Notes under the pieces: model-generated
What the model saw: the letters and a program-made list of their open reading frames with translations, nothing else
Told to the model about the DNA's origin: nothing
Databases searched by the model: none
Translations under genes and position numbers: made by a program
From: Bacillota bacterium
GTDB lineage: Bacteria > Bacillota > Clostridia > Saccharofermentanales > DTU023
Reading direction: 5' to 3'
DNA length: 26,538 bases
NCBI GenBank assembly: GCA_023389255.1
Contig: JAEWER010000032.1
Coordinates: 1 to 26,538, forward strand
Part shown: one piece after another, positions 7,921-16,349 of the stretch
Numbering within the stretch: position 1 is the stretch's first letter
How the letters are laid out: each line of letters opens with the position of its first letter

Positions 7921-10755
7921 ATGACTAAGCACGAACAACTCCCCAACTTTGCATCAAACATTTCAGTTGAGCATGCAAAAATGCAGAGTAGTGAGTCGCA
8001 ACCTTCAGCAAAGCAAGAAAATTTTAACGCCAAAAAACTACGACAAAAACAACACTGGAATAATATTTGGCGTTCTGGATTTTGTGGTGGACTGTTGAGT
8101 TTACTATTACCCGCGCTCATCTTATTTTTAGCCTATCAATTAGAAAATGTTTTCCCCACGGGTGATCAACATATATTAACAGTGGATTTATACCACCAAT
8201 ACGCTCCCTTCCTGCGAGAACTAAGGGATAAGCTATTACATTTCGACTCATTGTGGTTCACTTGGTCTGGTGGTATGGGGCTAAATTTCTTTGCTGTTAT
8301 TTGTTACTACGCATTGAGTCCGTTAAATCTCTTGTTGTTAATTTTTCCTCAATCATATTTAACCGAAACGGTATTGCTCATTACCTTAGCTAAAGTTGCT
8401 CTTGCTGGTGGCTCAATGTATTTATGCCTGCGCAGGATTATCAGATTACAACCTTTTGAAACCACCGCTTTTGCTGTTGCATACGCACTTTCTGGCTACG
8501 CTTTAGCTTATAGCTGGAATATTATGTGGTTAGATACACTGTATGTTCTACCTTTTGTAGTTTGGGCTTTGGCTCGTTTGATCACCTCCGGTAGATGGTT
8601 GTGGTTTACTGCTAGCATTGCTTACTTACTAATTACCAATTACTACATGGGCTTTTTTGCTTGTTTCTTCCTGGCAATTTATTATTTCCCACTCAGATCA
8701 CGCTTAGAGGCTAGAACCAAACTTAAGCCACTTTATAGCTTTCTCCAAACAGTAGGTGCAGGGTTACTCGGCGTAGGAATTTCTCTGGTGGTGCTAATCC
8801 CCGTGGTTAAATATCTGTCGTTAACTTCAGCCGCAGGTGACAGTTTTCCTGCAGAGATTACCTTTAAATATCCTTGGCTTCAGTTATTAGTACGTTTAAT
8901 GCCACTAACTGTACCTGCTAGCCGAGATGGTATGCCTAATATCTATGTAGGTTTAGTCATTTTATTGTTACTGCCGTTATATTTTTTCAATCGCCAGTTA
9001 TCGTTAAAAATACGCTTATGGCATGCGTTAGCACTAGCATTTGTCGTGTTGTCTTTTAATCTCAATGTACTTGACTTCATTTGGCACGGTATGCATTTCC
9101 CCAATCAGCTACCATTCCGTTATGCTTTTGTCTGTTGTTTTTTGCTGGTGATGATGGCAGCAGATGGTAAGCGCAACAGCAAACAGATTCAAGATACTCG
9201 TTATTGGGTAGTAGTGGCTTCCTTAGTATTAGCTGTTTTAGTTATTCAGTTAGTAAATCCCGATTTAATTTCAGGCTTTGCTATTTTTGCCAGTGCGATT
9301 TTTCTCTGCTTGTACCTAACCTTATTCAAGCTAGAACAGTTCTCTGCCTTTGACCGTAAGTTTGCGATTATTGCAGTGGCAGTTTTGATGTTAGTGGAAA
9401 CAACGTTTAATGCAATTAACGGTATTGCAGAAGTTGATGCCAATGAGTATTTTGGTTCACGCGATGGTTATTTGCGAGGAAGTATTCCAAAAACTATCGA
9501 AAAAATGGTTAGCGATTATGATCTGCGTTCACCAAATAATCGCGCGGAAAAATTAGCCGATAGAACAGTTAATGATCCCATGCTGTATAACCTCAATGGC
9601 CTGACGATTTTCAGTTCAACCTATCCGGCTAAACCAGTTAAATTCTTTAACAATTTAGGGTTCCCCAGTAATGGGATCAATAGTTATCAATACGATAGTT
9701 CTAATATTTTGTTAGATAGTTTGTTTGGTATCCGTTATTTAATGCGTACAACAGATGTACGTACTTGGCCTAAAGATCCTGTGCGCACTCTAATTACAGA
9801 AGAAGAGCAAGTGCAACTCTATCAAAACACAGAGGCATTACCTCTCTTGTATTGGGTTCCCAAACAGGCGCATGATTTACAAATCAACGAAGCTAGTTAT
9901 TACTATGAAAATCAAAATAAATTAGCTACAAGTTTAGGCGCCAGTGAAAACATATGGCAACAATTTGATTGGGACATTGCGGCTACGCAATCTGTGACTG
10001 CTGAAAAACAGGCGAATCGTATAGGTAGTTTTGATGTAACGCCAGCAGGAACAACAGCCCAACGTTTAAGTTTGCAAGCAAATAATCTGCAACCTGGAAA
10101 ATACTTTATTAACTATAAATTTAGTGGAGCTGAGAGAAGCGAGATCCATCTGAAAGTAAATCAAGACAGTTATACTGTCCCTAATCGTGAGCATGGCATG
10201 GTAGAAGTAGGGGAAATTAAAGTTGGCGATAAAGTTAACTTTGATGTTGATTTTAAAGATCAGGTAACAGATGCATCCGTGGTCTCCGTAGAACTATGTC
10301 GACTAAATGAGTCTTCCTATAAGGCACTGATCAATAAACTAAAACAACACAGTGCTGAACCGAATTTTATTGCCAGCAACAAGCTAAAAACTACACTTGA
10401 AGCGCCTGCTGCTGGTTATGTGTTGTTTACCACAACGGCTGATCCTGGTTGGCAGATCAAAGTCAATGATCAACCTGTGGCATACGAAAAATTAAGCGAT
10501 GCGCTAATTTTAATTCCTGTAGAGCAGGGTGCGAATCAGATCGAAGCTTATTTCTTGCCAGAGGGATTAAAACTAGGTGCTATTCTAAGTCTCATAGCTC
10601 TAATCATTACACTTGTTTGTGCTAAATTAACTTGGCGCAGACAGATTTGGCGCTCAGATCAGAAGAAAATTAAAGCTAAATATTGGCGACACACTGTGGT
10701 TAAACCAGCATTAGTATCGTCTATGACTAATACTGAAGTTGTTGACAGTGAATAG
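7921..10755 (+). CDS. YfhO-family polytopic membrane protein (GT-C-like glycosyltransferase candidate)
   Basis: 944 residues with a cytoplasmic N-terminus of about 50, many hydrophobic helices from about 53 to 490, a large outward-facing region (about 490-890) and a last helix near 895-915 (LGAILSLIALIITLVCAKL). The first external loop, with GDQHILTVDLYHQYAPF (D89), followed by FTWSGGMGLNFFA, is the signature of the YfhO family. It resembles GT-C transferases, in which an acidic residue in the first loop is catalytic. B. subtilis YfhO works with a lipid-linked sugar synthase (CsbB) in lipoteichoic acid glycosylation, which suggests sugar addition to an envelope polymer here. No CsbB-like partner is present in the window. 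GGAGG at 7912-7916 supports the start. The stop at 10753-10755 is 30 bases before a tRNA gene, with no terminator between. Confidence 0.88.
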   Translation: MTKHEQLPNFASNISVEHAKMQSSESQPSAKQENFNAKKLRQKQHWNNIWRSGFCGGLLSLLLPALILFLAYQLENVFPTGDQHILTVDLYHQYAPFLRELRDKLLHFDSLWFTWSGGMGLNFFAVICYYALSPLNLLLLIFPQSYLTETVLLITLAKVALAGGSMYLCLRRIIRLQPFETTAFAVAYALSGYALAYSWNIMWLDTLYVLPFVVWALARLITSGRWLWFTASIAYLLITNYYMGFFACFFLAIYYFPLRSRLEARTKLKPLYSFLQTVGAGLLGVGISLVVLIPVVKYLSLTSAAGDSFPAEITFKYPWLQLLVRLMPLTVPASRDGMPNIYVGLVILLLLPLYFFNRQLSLKIRLWHALALAFVVLSFNLNVLDFIWHGMHFPNQLPFRYAFVCCFLLVMMAADGKRNSKQIQDTRYWVVVASLVLAVLVIQLVNPDLISGFAIFASAIFLCLYLTLFKLEQFSAFDRKFAIIAVAVLMLVETTFNAINGIAEVDANEYFGSRDGYLRGSIPKTIEKMVSDYDLRSPNNRAEKLADRTVNDPMLYNLNGLTIFSSTYPAKPVKFFNNLGFPSNGINSYQYDSSNILLDSLFGIRYLMRTTDVRTWPKDPVRTLITEEEQVQLYQNTEALPLLYWVPKQAHDLQINEASYYYENQNKLATSLGASENIWQQFDWDIAATQSVTAEKQANRIGSFDVTPAGTTAQRLSLQANNLQPGKYFINYKFSGAERSEIHLKVNQDSYTVPNREHGMVEVGEIKVGDKVNFDVDFKDQVTDASVVSVELCRLNESSYKALINKLKQHSAEPNFIASNKLKTTLEAPAAGYVLFTTTADPGWQIKVNDQPVAYEKLSDALILIPVEQGANQIEAYFLPEGLKLGAILSLIALIITLVCAKLTWRRQIWRSDQKKIKAKYWRHTVVKPALVSSMTNTEVVDSE

Positions 10756-10770
10756 CTGTTTTGCTAAATT
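10742..10770 (+). promoter_or_regulatory. Promoter of the tRNA pair, overlapping the 3' end of the yfhO-like gene
   Basis: TTGACA (10742-10747), a 17-base spacer and TAAATT (10765-10770). The -10 ends 15 bases before the first base of tRNA-Leu. The perfect -35 falls inside the last codons (V-V-D-S-E) of the upstream gene, and the spacer contains its stop codon. Confidence 0.7.
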
Positions 10771-10785
10771 TATTTGGTAGCCGTT

Positions 10786-10871
10786 GCCGGTGTGTCGGAA
10801 TTGGCAGACGAGGTAGACTCAAAATCTGCTGTCCATTGGGCGTATGGGTTCGAGTCCCATCACCGGCACCA
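10786..10871 (+). tRNA. tRNA-Leu (anticodon CAA)
   Basis: 86 bases, class II. The acceptor GCCGGTG pairs with CACCGGC, then discriminator A and an encoded CCA. The anticodon stem GTAGA/TCTGC encloses loop CTCAAAA, giving anticodon CAA for UUG codons. The long variable arm (TGTCC/GGGCG around ATT) and T arm ATGGG/CCCAT are clear. A36-A37-A38 marks it as a likely MiaA substrate. Confidence 0.97.
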
Positions 10872-10878
10872 TTATCAA

Positions 10879-10953
10879 AGGGGAGTGGCTCAACGTTAGA
10901 GCAGCGGTCTCCAAAACCGCCGGTTGCGGGTTCAAATCCTGTCTCCCCTGCCA
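10879..10953 (+). tRNA. tRNA-Trp (anticodon CCA)
   Basis: 75 bases. The acceptor AGGGGAG pairs with CTCCCCT, then discriminator G and an encoded CCA. The anticodon stem GCGGT/ACCGC encloses CTCCAAA, giving anticodon CCA (UGG codons). It is 7 bases after tRNA-Leu and shares its promoter and terminator. It also has A36-A37-A38. Confidence 0.97.
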
Positions 10954-10956
10954 AAG

Positions 10957-10980
10957 ACCTCGGTGTTGCCGAGGTTTTTC
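10957..10980 (+). terminator. Intrinsic terminator after the tRNA pair
   Basis: ACCTCGG (10957-10963), loop TGTTG, CCGAGGT (10969-10975), then TTTTC. It begins 4 bases after the CCA end of tRNA-Trp. Confidence 0.85.
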
Positions 10981-11006
10981 TATAGATAGCTCAATGGAGG
11001 GAGTTA

Positions 11007-11657
11007 ATGCTCATCCTATCAGTCGTTATCTTGTTGCTAACTCTCTGTCTGTTTTTTTTAGGCTTCTTATCTAGTCTGGCTTTTTTATTACTGTTATTGG
11101 TTTCAGGCAGTAGTATCGTGTGGCATTTATGTAAAAGATTACTCTACAGTCGTCATATTGCTAGATTAAAACAATGCTTAGATGCTCGCTGGGTTGGTGA
11201 ATTCACTTCAGTTGCCACCTTTAATACCATTGCTGCTGAACCGGTATTGCTGTACATCTCGCAAGCAGGTCAACTGATTATCCGACAAGGCGACAATCAA
11301 TATCAGTTAAACGTTGCTCAAATTAAGCAAATCACTTGGATTAAAGGAAATATCCTTAGGTTGATCGATAATCAAACTTTGCTTAAGATCCTCCAGGTCA
11401 AAACGAATCAACCCATACTAGATCCGCTGCGTAACGCATTAAAGGGTGATCCGTTATTGCGCTACAGCTACTTTTTGTTTTTAGAACTAAAGGAAGAACC
11501 ACTTTCGGTTGCGACTATGAGTAGCTTAGGCAACCCGTGCATTATGGTACATCTAGGCGAAAAGCATGCGCTTAGCATATTCTATAAAGACCCTACCATT
11601 CGTGAAAAAGTTCGTTTAATCGATAAGCGTTTGGTCCACTTAGTGAACAAAGGATAG
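11007..11657 (+). CDS. Unknown two-helix membrane protein, first gene of the MoxR operon
   Basis: 216 residues, not recognised as a named family. The first about 40 residues are almost entirely hydrophobic and probably form a tight hairpin of two helices (about 2-20 and 22-40). A basic stretch (HLCKRLLYSRHIARLK) suggests the remaining about 165 residues are cytoplasmic. That part alternates hydrophobic and polar residues (EPVLLYISQAGQLIIRQGDN), resembling a small beta-rich domain, perhaps PH- or YcxB-like, though this is a guess. GGAGG at 10996-11000 supports ATG 11007. The stop is 4 bases before the moxR ATG, so it very likely belongs to that operon. Its ribosome binding site begins only 16 bases after the tRNA terminator, leaving no room for a separate promoter between them. 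Confidence 0.75.
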   Translation: MLILSVVILLLTLCLFFLGFLSSLAFLLLLLVSGSSIVWHLCKRLLYSRHIARLKQCLDARWVGEFTSVATFNTIAAEPVLLYISQAGQLIIRQGDNQYQLNVAQIKQITWIKGNILRLIDNQTLLKILQVKTNQPILDPLRNALKGDPLLRYSYFLFLELKEEPLSVATMSSLGNPCIMVHLGEKHALSIFYKDPTIREKVRLIDKRLVHLVNKG

Positions 11658-11661
11658 TTAT

Positions 11662-12615
11662 ATGGATAGTAATGTAGACTTTCAGAATCTCTGTCAGATG
11701 ATTCATCGCAATATTAATAAAGTGATGATTGGTAAAGATACTGTCATCGATTTATTGTTGGTAGCTTTGGCTGCTGGTGGTCATGTCTTAATTGAAGACG
11801 TGCCTGGAGTAGGTAAAACTACTTTGGTATCGATGGTCGCTAATTCATTAAATTTAAGCTTTAAGCGGATACAGTTTACACCCGATTTGATGCCCTCTGA
11901 TATTGTTGGCTTCAATCTCTACAATCAAAAAACTGGTTTGTTTGAGTTCCAAAAAGGTGCGGTAATGAGCCAAATTGTATTAGCGGATGAAATCAACCGT
12001 ACCTCACCTAAGACTCAATCGGCTTTGCTGGAAGTAATGCAGGAAGGTCAAGTGACAGTTGATGGTACGACGTATAAGTTGCCAGCTCCTTTTATGGTTT
12101 TAGCTACCCAAAACCCTGTTGAGCAACTGGGTACTTATCCATTACCAGAAGCACAACTTGATCGCTTCATGCTCAAAGTAAACATAGGTTATCCTTCGAT
12201 TAAAGAAGAAATGCAAATTCTGAAATTGCATATGCAACCAGAAATTGAAACACAAGTAAGTCCTGTGGCTAGTGTTCACAATGTGCTTTGGATGCAAAAT
12301 CAAGTAAAAAAAGTACATTGTGCACCAGCAATCAGACAATATATTGCAATGATTAGTGCCAATACACGTAAGCATCCCGATGTTTTATTGGGCGCAAGTC
12401 CTCGTGCCTCATTGATGTTATTGCAGGCATCACAAGCCTTAGCATTAATGCAAGGCAGAGGGCATGTGCGTCCTGAGGATGTACAGTACTTAGCCGAATT
12501 CGTACTAGCGCATCGTTTATCTTTGCGTCCCGAGAGTAAGATTCGTCAGATTAAAGCAGAAGATATCGTACAAGATGTCTTGCACAACACACCCATCCCC
12601 GAACGCAATCAATGA
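11662..12615 (+). CDS. MoxR-family AAA+ ATPase
   Basis: 317 residues, normal for MoxR. It is a cytoplasmic chaperone-like ATPase thought to help assemble or activate envelope or metal-containing complexes. Walker A is DVPGVGKTT with K52 and T53; Walker B is VLADEIN with D109 and E110; the following TSPKTQSALLEVMQEGQVT is the MoxR signature. VLATQNPVEQLGTYPLPEAQLDRF supplies sensor 1 and the arginine-finger region, and GASPRASLMLLQA is sensor 2. All catalytic positions are intact. AAAGGA precedes the ATG. The stop overlaps the start of the DUF58 gene as ATGA, the usual coupling in this operon type. The client protein is not known. Confidence 0.95.
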   Translation: MDSNVDFQNLCQMIHRNINKVMIGKDTVIDLLLVALAAGGHVLIEDVPGVGKTTLVSMVANSLNLSFKRIQFTPDLMPSDIVGFNLYNQKTGLFEFQKGAVMSQIVLADEINRTSPKTQSALLEVMQEGQVTVDGTTYKLPAPFMVLATQNPVEQLGTYPLPEAQLDRFMLKVNIGYPSIKEEMQILKLHMQPEIETQVSPVASVHNVLWMQNQVKKVHCAPAIRQYIAMISANTRKHPDVLLGASPRASLMLLQASQALALMQGRGHVRPEDVQYLAEFVLAHRLSLRPESKIRQIKAEDIVQDVLHNTPIPERNQ

Positions 12616-13793
12616 TAAGATTTCGCTTTGTAGCCTGGCTTTTCGCCTGTATCTTGATTTTTTTAGGTGCCCAAATAGCTCAGCAGAAGTGGGTCAATCT
12701 TTTGATGCTGTTTGCGCTATTTTTACCATTGATTTCTTTGGTTTATTTGTGGCGCATGCGCAGAGTGATCAAGGTTGATTTACAAGCATTAGATAGTCAA
12801 GTCTTGTTGGGTGAGGATGCGCGTTGGTCACTGGTTATCAATAATTATCATTGGACGCGTACAGTTTTTGCGCGCATTGAGGCTGATGCCAGCTCTGTAT
12901 CCCATCATCGCTTTGTCGTGCGCAAGGTCTTTTTGCTCAATCGCCATGCAAAATCTAACTTTACCCTAGCAATTCCCTCAGAACATTGCGGTCATCTAAA
13001 ACCAGCTAATATTAAACTTTATATCAGCGATATTTTTGGTTTTTTCCAGCTGTTAATTTATCAAGCAAACGAAAATGATCTACCCGAAGTTTATGTCTTG
13101 CCCCCATATGGGAAAGTTTTACAAAGTGAATTTCAACAGAAGTTAGCGGTGGGAGAGTTACCACCAGGTAAAAGTAAAACATTGTTGGACGAACTAGATC
13201 GTTATCGTGAATTCAGACCAGGTGATGCTCTTAAGCTAATCAATTGGAAACTATCTGCTAAACATCAACAACATGTAGTACGTGAGTTTGAAAAAGCAGA
13301 TGAACATACTGCTCACTTAATGGTACATTTACCGGAAATCACAGCTACCATACCTAGTAATCCACAGATGGCGGATCATCTTTCTGTACGTGATGAAATG
13401 ATGATGTATTTACTCGCAGAAGCTGATCAAATTTTAAGCCATGGCATCAAGATTGTAAGCCATTTATTTTTACCTGCACCTATCCACAGTGAACTAAATT
13501 TGAGTAGTGATGTTGCTTTATTACAGCAACAACTAGCTATGTTGCCATACAAGAATCAGTTACCTTTAGACATGCAATTGGCTCAAATACAACGTGATAC
13601 TAGATCTCTTTTCTTGATTGTTTTGAGCTCACTAAGCGCTGAAGTTGTTGAGCAGTTACATTTGCTAAACAACGGAGCTATGGGTGTACATGTAGTATGG
13701 TTCCCGTTAACAACCAATACTTCTGAAGAACAAGAGCAACAGCTATTGGCTGAAAAATTAAATGAGTATGGAATCTTAGTACAACGAGCATGA
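12612..13793 (+). CDS. DUF58 domain membrane protein
   Basis: 393 residues. Two N-terminal helices (about 7-22 and 27-47) anchor a mainly cytoplasmic protein. The DUF58 signature is clear at about 196-225: RYREFRPGDALKLINWKLSA, followed by HVVREFEKADEH, the conserved block of this family, which is distantly related to von Willebrand A-like folds. DUF58 proteins are almost always encoded next to MoxR and are presumed partners or substrates of it. The start overlaps the moxR stop (ATGA), and its own stop overlaps the next start (ATGA), so the three proteins are probably made in balanced amounts. The biochemical role is unknown. Confidence 0.92.
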   Translation: MIRFRFVAWLFACILIFLGAQIAQQKWVNLLMLFALFLPLISLVYLWRMRRVIKVDLQALDSQVLLGEDARWSLVINNYHWTRTVFARIEADASSVSHHRFVVRKVFLLNRHAKSNFTLAIPSEHCGHLKPANIKLYISDIFGFFQLLIYQANENDLPEVYVLPPYGKVLQSEFQQKLAVGELPPGKSKTLLDELDRYREFRPGDALKLINWKLSAKHQQHVVREFEKADEHTAHLMVHLPEITATIPSNPQMADHLSVRDEMMMYLLAEADQILSHGIKIVSHLFLPAPIHSELNLSSDVALLQQQLAMLPYKNQLPLDMQLAQIQRDTRSLFLIVLSSLSAEVVEQLHLLNNGAMGVHVVWFPLTTNTSEEQEQQLLAEKLNEYGILVQRA

Positions 13794-16318
13794 AATTGAT
13801 TAACAATAAAATAAAATCTTTGCATAAGGGTTATGATCAGGCCTTCGCTCCTAAGTGGTCTGCGGTTGAGAGCAGTTCACTTGCAGGAGAGCCACTTGAG
13901 CGTCAGACGTGGCTATTTAAAGTTTTAGATAGCTGTTTGTACTGGATTATTGCTTGGTTGCTTTGCAGTTTGTTTGTTTCGGTGGTCGATCATGCCTTAA
14001 CTAAAAGTAGCTTTAATCTTTGGTCCTATCTTTTACCTAAAGTTGTAATAATTACTGTTTTAACTGTAGCTTGTCGTTTTATTAAGGCTGGTTTGGCTTT
14101 GATTTTAGGACTTGTGGTGTATATCTTAGCTGGAGTTGCCCTGTGGAGCCAACAACTGGCTATTTTTAGACCATTGTACATTATTGTTAATAGTTTTACT
14201 GTTCCCTTGATCAAGCCAGAGGACAACAATTTTATGGTGATTGTTGCCTGTTTAATTTGTGCCATAACAACATTATTTATCTGGCTAAAACCAGCACCAT
14301 TTCTCTTGCTTTTAGCGTGGATAGGGCTATCTTTTGGCTTAACTCCTAGTTGGCCAGAGTATTATCCCTATTTAGCTCTATTTGCTATTGCATCTATTTT
14401 TGCCAGACAAAATTCTTTTCGTATATCTTGGCGCAAAAATCTACAATTACCACCCTTAGCTTTAATTGCGACTTTATTGATCATTACTTTTGCTATCAGT
14501 CAGCTTCTACCAGTTGATTTTTTCCAATATCCAAACTTAAAAGAATATCTGACCAATAAAGTTGAAAAACTAGATTTTACCACTGAGAATGTTAGCTATT
14601 TTGAATTCAGCATTGGTGATATAGGATATTACCCCTCTGAGCGCAGATTGGGTGGACCAGTTAACTTAAAAGATGATCCTGTAATAGCTGTACAGGGACC
14701 AGCACAATCATTTTATTTAAGAGGTTCAGTCTTTGATCAATTTACTGGCAGTTCATGGCAACCAACAACAATGTCACCTAACTATCTTTTTGATAATGAA
14801 GATCATACTAAAGATCAGAAACAAATATTTGCCTATACTAGTGAAGTTGACGACAAAGTCAAAAATATTGCTAATCAACTGTTTGTACCAGCGACAATTG
14901 ATATCAAAATTGCACAGTTCCCCATGCAGGTGATATTTAATCCTGGAAAACTAAAAAGTATCCAGCAACCTGCGGCAAATTTAGACGATGCCAATATTGA
15001 ATCTAAAATAAAGGCAAGTGAAGAAGCCTATCTCAGTCAAAGGCTGGAGAATAATGCTCAAAAGACAACAGATGATAAAACTAGTTCTGAAACAACGTCT
15101 AGAGCAAAAGAGCATTATTATTTCAATCGTTTTGGTCAGACATATGCTGCTCATCCTATCTCAGCCAGTGGTTATCAATTGGGAGTAGAACTTGCCAAAT
15201 TAATACCTGACCAAAATAAAGATGCCCTTTTACAGCAGGTGATCAAAGATGCTGGTTGGCAAAATAAAATTGAGCCACACCCTTCCTCGGGGACTGATTA
15301 TCGAACCATCATTGAACAAAATGATAGTCAATTAGCAGATCTAGTTTATCCACCAACTGAGTTAAACGATGCGCAAAAACTGACACAACTAGCTAAGGTT
15401 AGAGATTATTTGAAAAATAACTATACCTATAGTTTAGATGTACCTGTGCTGAACGCAGGAGAAGACTTTATTGCTCACTTCCTACAAACCAAAACAGGTT
15501 ATTGTACATATTTTGCTACCGCTATGACGGTTTTGGCACGCGAGCTAGGTTTCACAGCTCAATATGTAGAAGGAATGGTTGTCCCGGGCGTTGCTGAAAG
15601 TAATCTACAAACTATCTACAGCCGTCTATTGACTCCGTATAACGGTCATGCTTGGTGTGAAATTTGGTTGCCAGAACTTGGCTGGATTATTGAAGATGCG
15701 ACTCCTGCGACGCATTTATCTGAATTGCAAAATGATGATAAAGAATTAGAGCAGGAGGAGGTAGAAGAAAGTAAACCGACTACTATTCCAACTACACCCA
15801 TACCCACAACCCAGATTGAAAACCAAGTCAGCCACGCAAAACCTAAACAAAGTTCCTTGTCTCACTGGCTACTGCTGGCAATAATATTAAGTCTATTAAT
15901 ATTAACCGCAACGTTTGTTCTTTGGTACAGACACCGTCAGAAACTCTTGCATAAATTGCATGATGCGGATTATTTACTAGAAGAGTTTAATCGAGATCAA
16001 AATGCCACGCTTTATTTTGTTTGGCAGGATATAAAACAATTAATGCAAATTGGCAACGATACATTAGACAGTAGCAATACGTTCCATACTCAGTTGGAGC
16101 AGATCGCCCGCAAGTTAGAGACAAATATCGACCAAGAAACTATTGAAGCTTCCTATCGTGTGTTGGATAATATCATCTTCGCCAATCGGATGCCCGAACT
16201 AACAGATGTCATTCAACTGTTTTATCTCTACCTATTAGTTGAAGACCAAGTTCATGCGACAACGCCTAAGTTATATTGGTTTGCTAAGCGCTTCTGTCGC
16301 TTTGAGTTGCCGCGGTAA
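13790..16318 (+). CDS. Membrane transglutaminase-like protein with C-terminal cytoplasmic domain
   Basis: 842 residues. Hydrophobic helices run from about 45 to 240 (roughly six), then a large outer domain. This contains a transglutaminase-like core with an intact triad: C572 in TGYCTYFATAM, H620 in NGHAWCEIW and D636 in IEDATP. A Thr/Pro-rich linker (about 655-690) leads to a helix (about 694-715, WLLLAIILSLLILTATFVLW) and a cytoplasmic tail of about 120 residues that looks like the DUF4129 region common in these proteins. The fold belongs to the papain-like cysteine superfamily, so it may act as an external protease or cross-linker; the substrate is unknown. It is the third gene of the MoxR-DUF58-transglutaminase operon and starts inside the DUF58 stop. 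No terminator follows in the 31-base gap before miaB. Confidence 0.92.
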   Translation: MKLINNKIKSLHKGYDQAFAPKWSAVESSSLAGEPLERQTWLFKVLDSCLYWIIAWLLCSLFVSVVDHALTKSSFNLWSYLLPKVVIITVLTVACRFIKAGLALILGLVVYILAGVALWSQQLAIFRPLYIIVNSFTVPLIKPEDNNFMVIVACLICAITTLFIWLKPAPFLLLLAWIGLSFGLTPSWPEYYPYLALFAIASIFARQNSFRISWRKNLQLPPLALIATLLIITFAISQLLPVDFFQYPNLKEYLTNKVEKLDFTTENVSYFEFSIGDIGYYPSERRLGGPVNLKDDPVIAVQGPAQSFYLRGSVFDQFTGSSWQPTTMSPNYLFDNEDHTKDQKQIFAYTSEVDDKVKNIANQLFVPATIDIKIAQFPMQVIFNPGKLKSIQQPAANLDDANIESKIKASEEAYLSQRLENNAQKTTDDKTSSETTSRAKEHYYFNRFGQTYAAHPISASGYQLGVELAKLIPDQNKDALLQQVIKDAGWQNKIEPHPSSGTDYRTIIEQNDSQLADLVYPPTELNDAQKLTQLAKVRDYLKNNYTYSLDVPVLNAGEDFIAHFLQTKTGYCTYFATAMTVLARELGFTAQYVEGMVVPGVAESNLQTIYSRLLTPYNGHAWCEIWLPELGWIIEDATPATHLSELQNDDKELEQEEVEESKPTTIPTTPIPTTQIENQVSHAKPKQSSLSHWLLLAIILSLLILTATFVLWYRHRQKLLHKLHDADYLLEEFNRDQNATLYFVWQDIKQLMQIGNDTLDSSNTFHTQLEQIARKLETNIDQETIEASYRVLDNIIFANRMPELTDVIQLFYLYLLVEDQVHATTPKLYWFAKRFCRFELPR

Positions 16319-16320
16319 TC

Positions 16321-16326
16321 TATAAT
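16321..16326 (+). promoter_or_regulatory. Possible -10 element for miaB
   Basis: A perfect TATAAT sits in the 31-base gap before miaB, 23 bases upstream of the ATG. No good -35 is found at 16-18 bases. It may be a weak promoter or chance in AT-rich DNA. Confidence 0.3.
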
Positions 16327-16349
16327 TAATTGTAAGTAAGGATAGTGAA

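Noticed and set aside
10727..10954. Minus-strand open frame over the two tRNA genes, with GETGFEPATGGFGDRCS and DGTRTHT
   Set aside because: This is the well-known false protein produced by reading tRNA genes antisense; the tRNA folds explain the DNA fully.
10761..11074. Plus-strand open frames across the tRNA genes and terminator
   Set aside because: They translate structured RNA genes and overlap the supported ribosome binding site and start of the 11007 gene.
12142..12375. Minus-strand frame inside moxR
   Set aside because: It lies opposite an intact AAA+ core and has low-complexity, cysteine- and histidine-rich composition typical of antisense reading.
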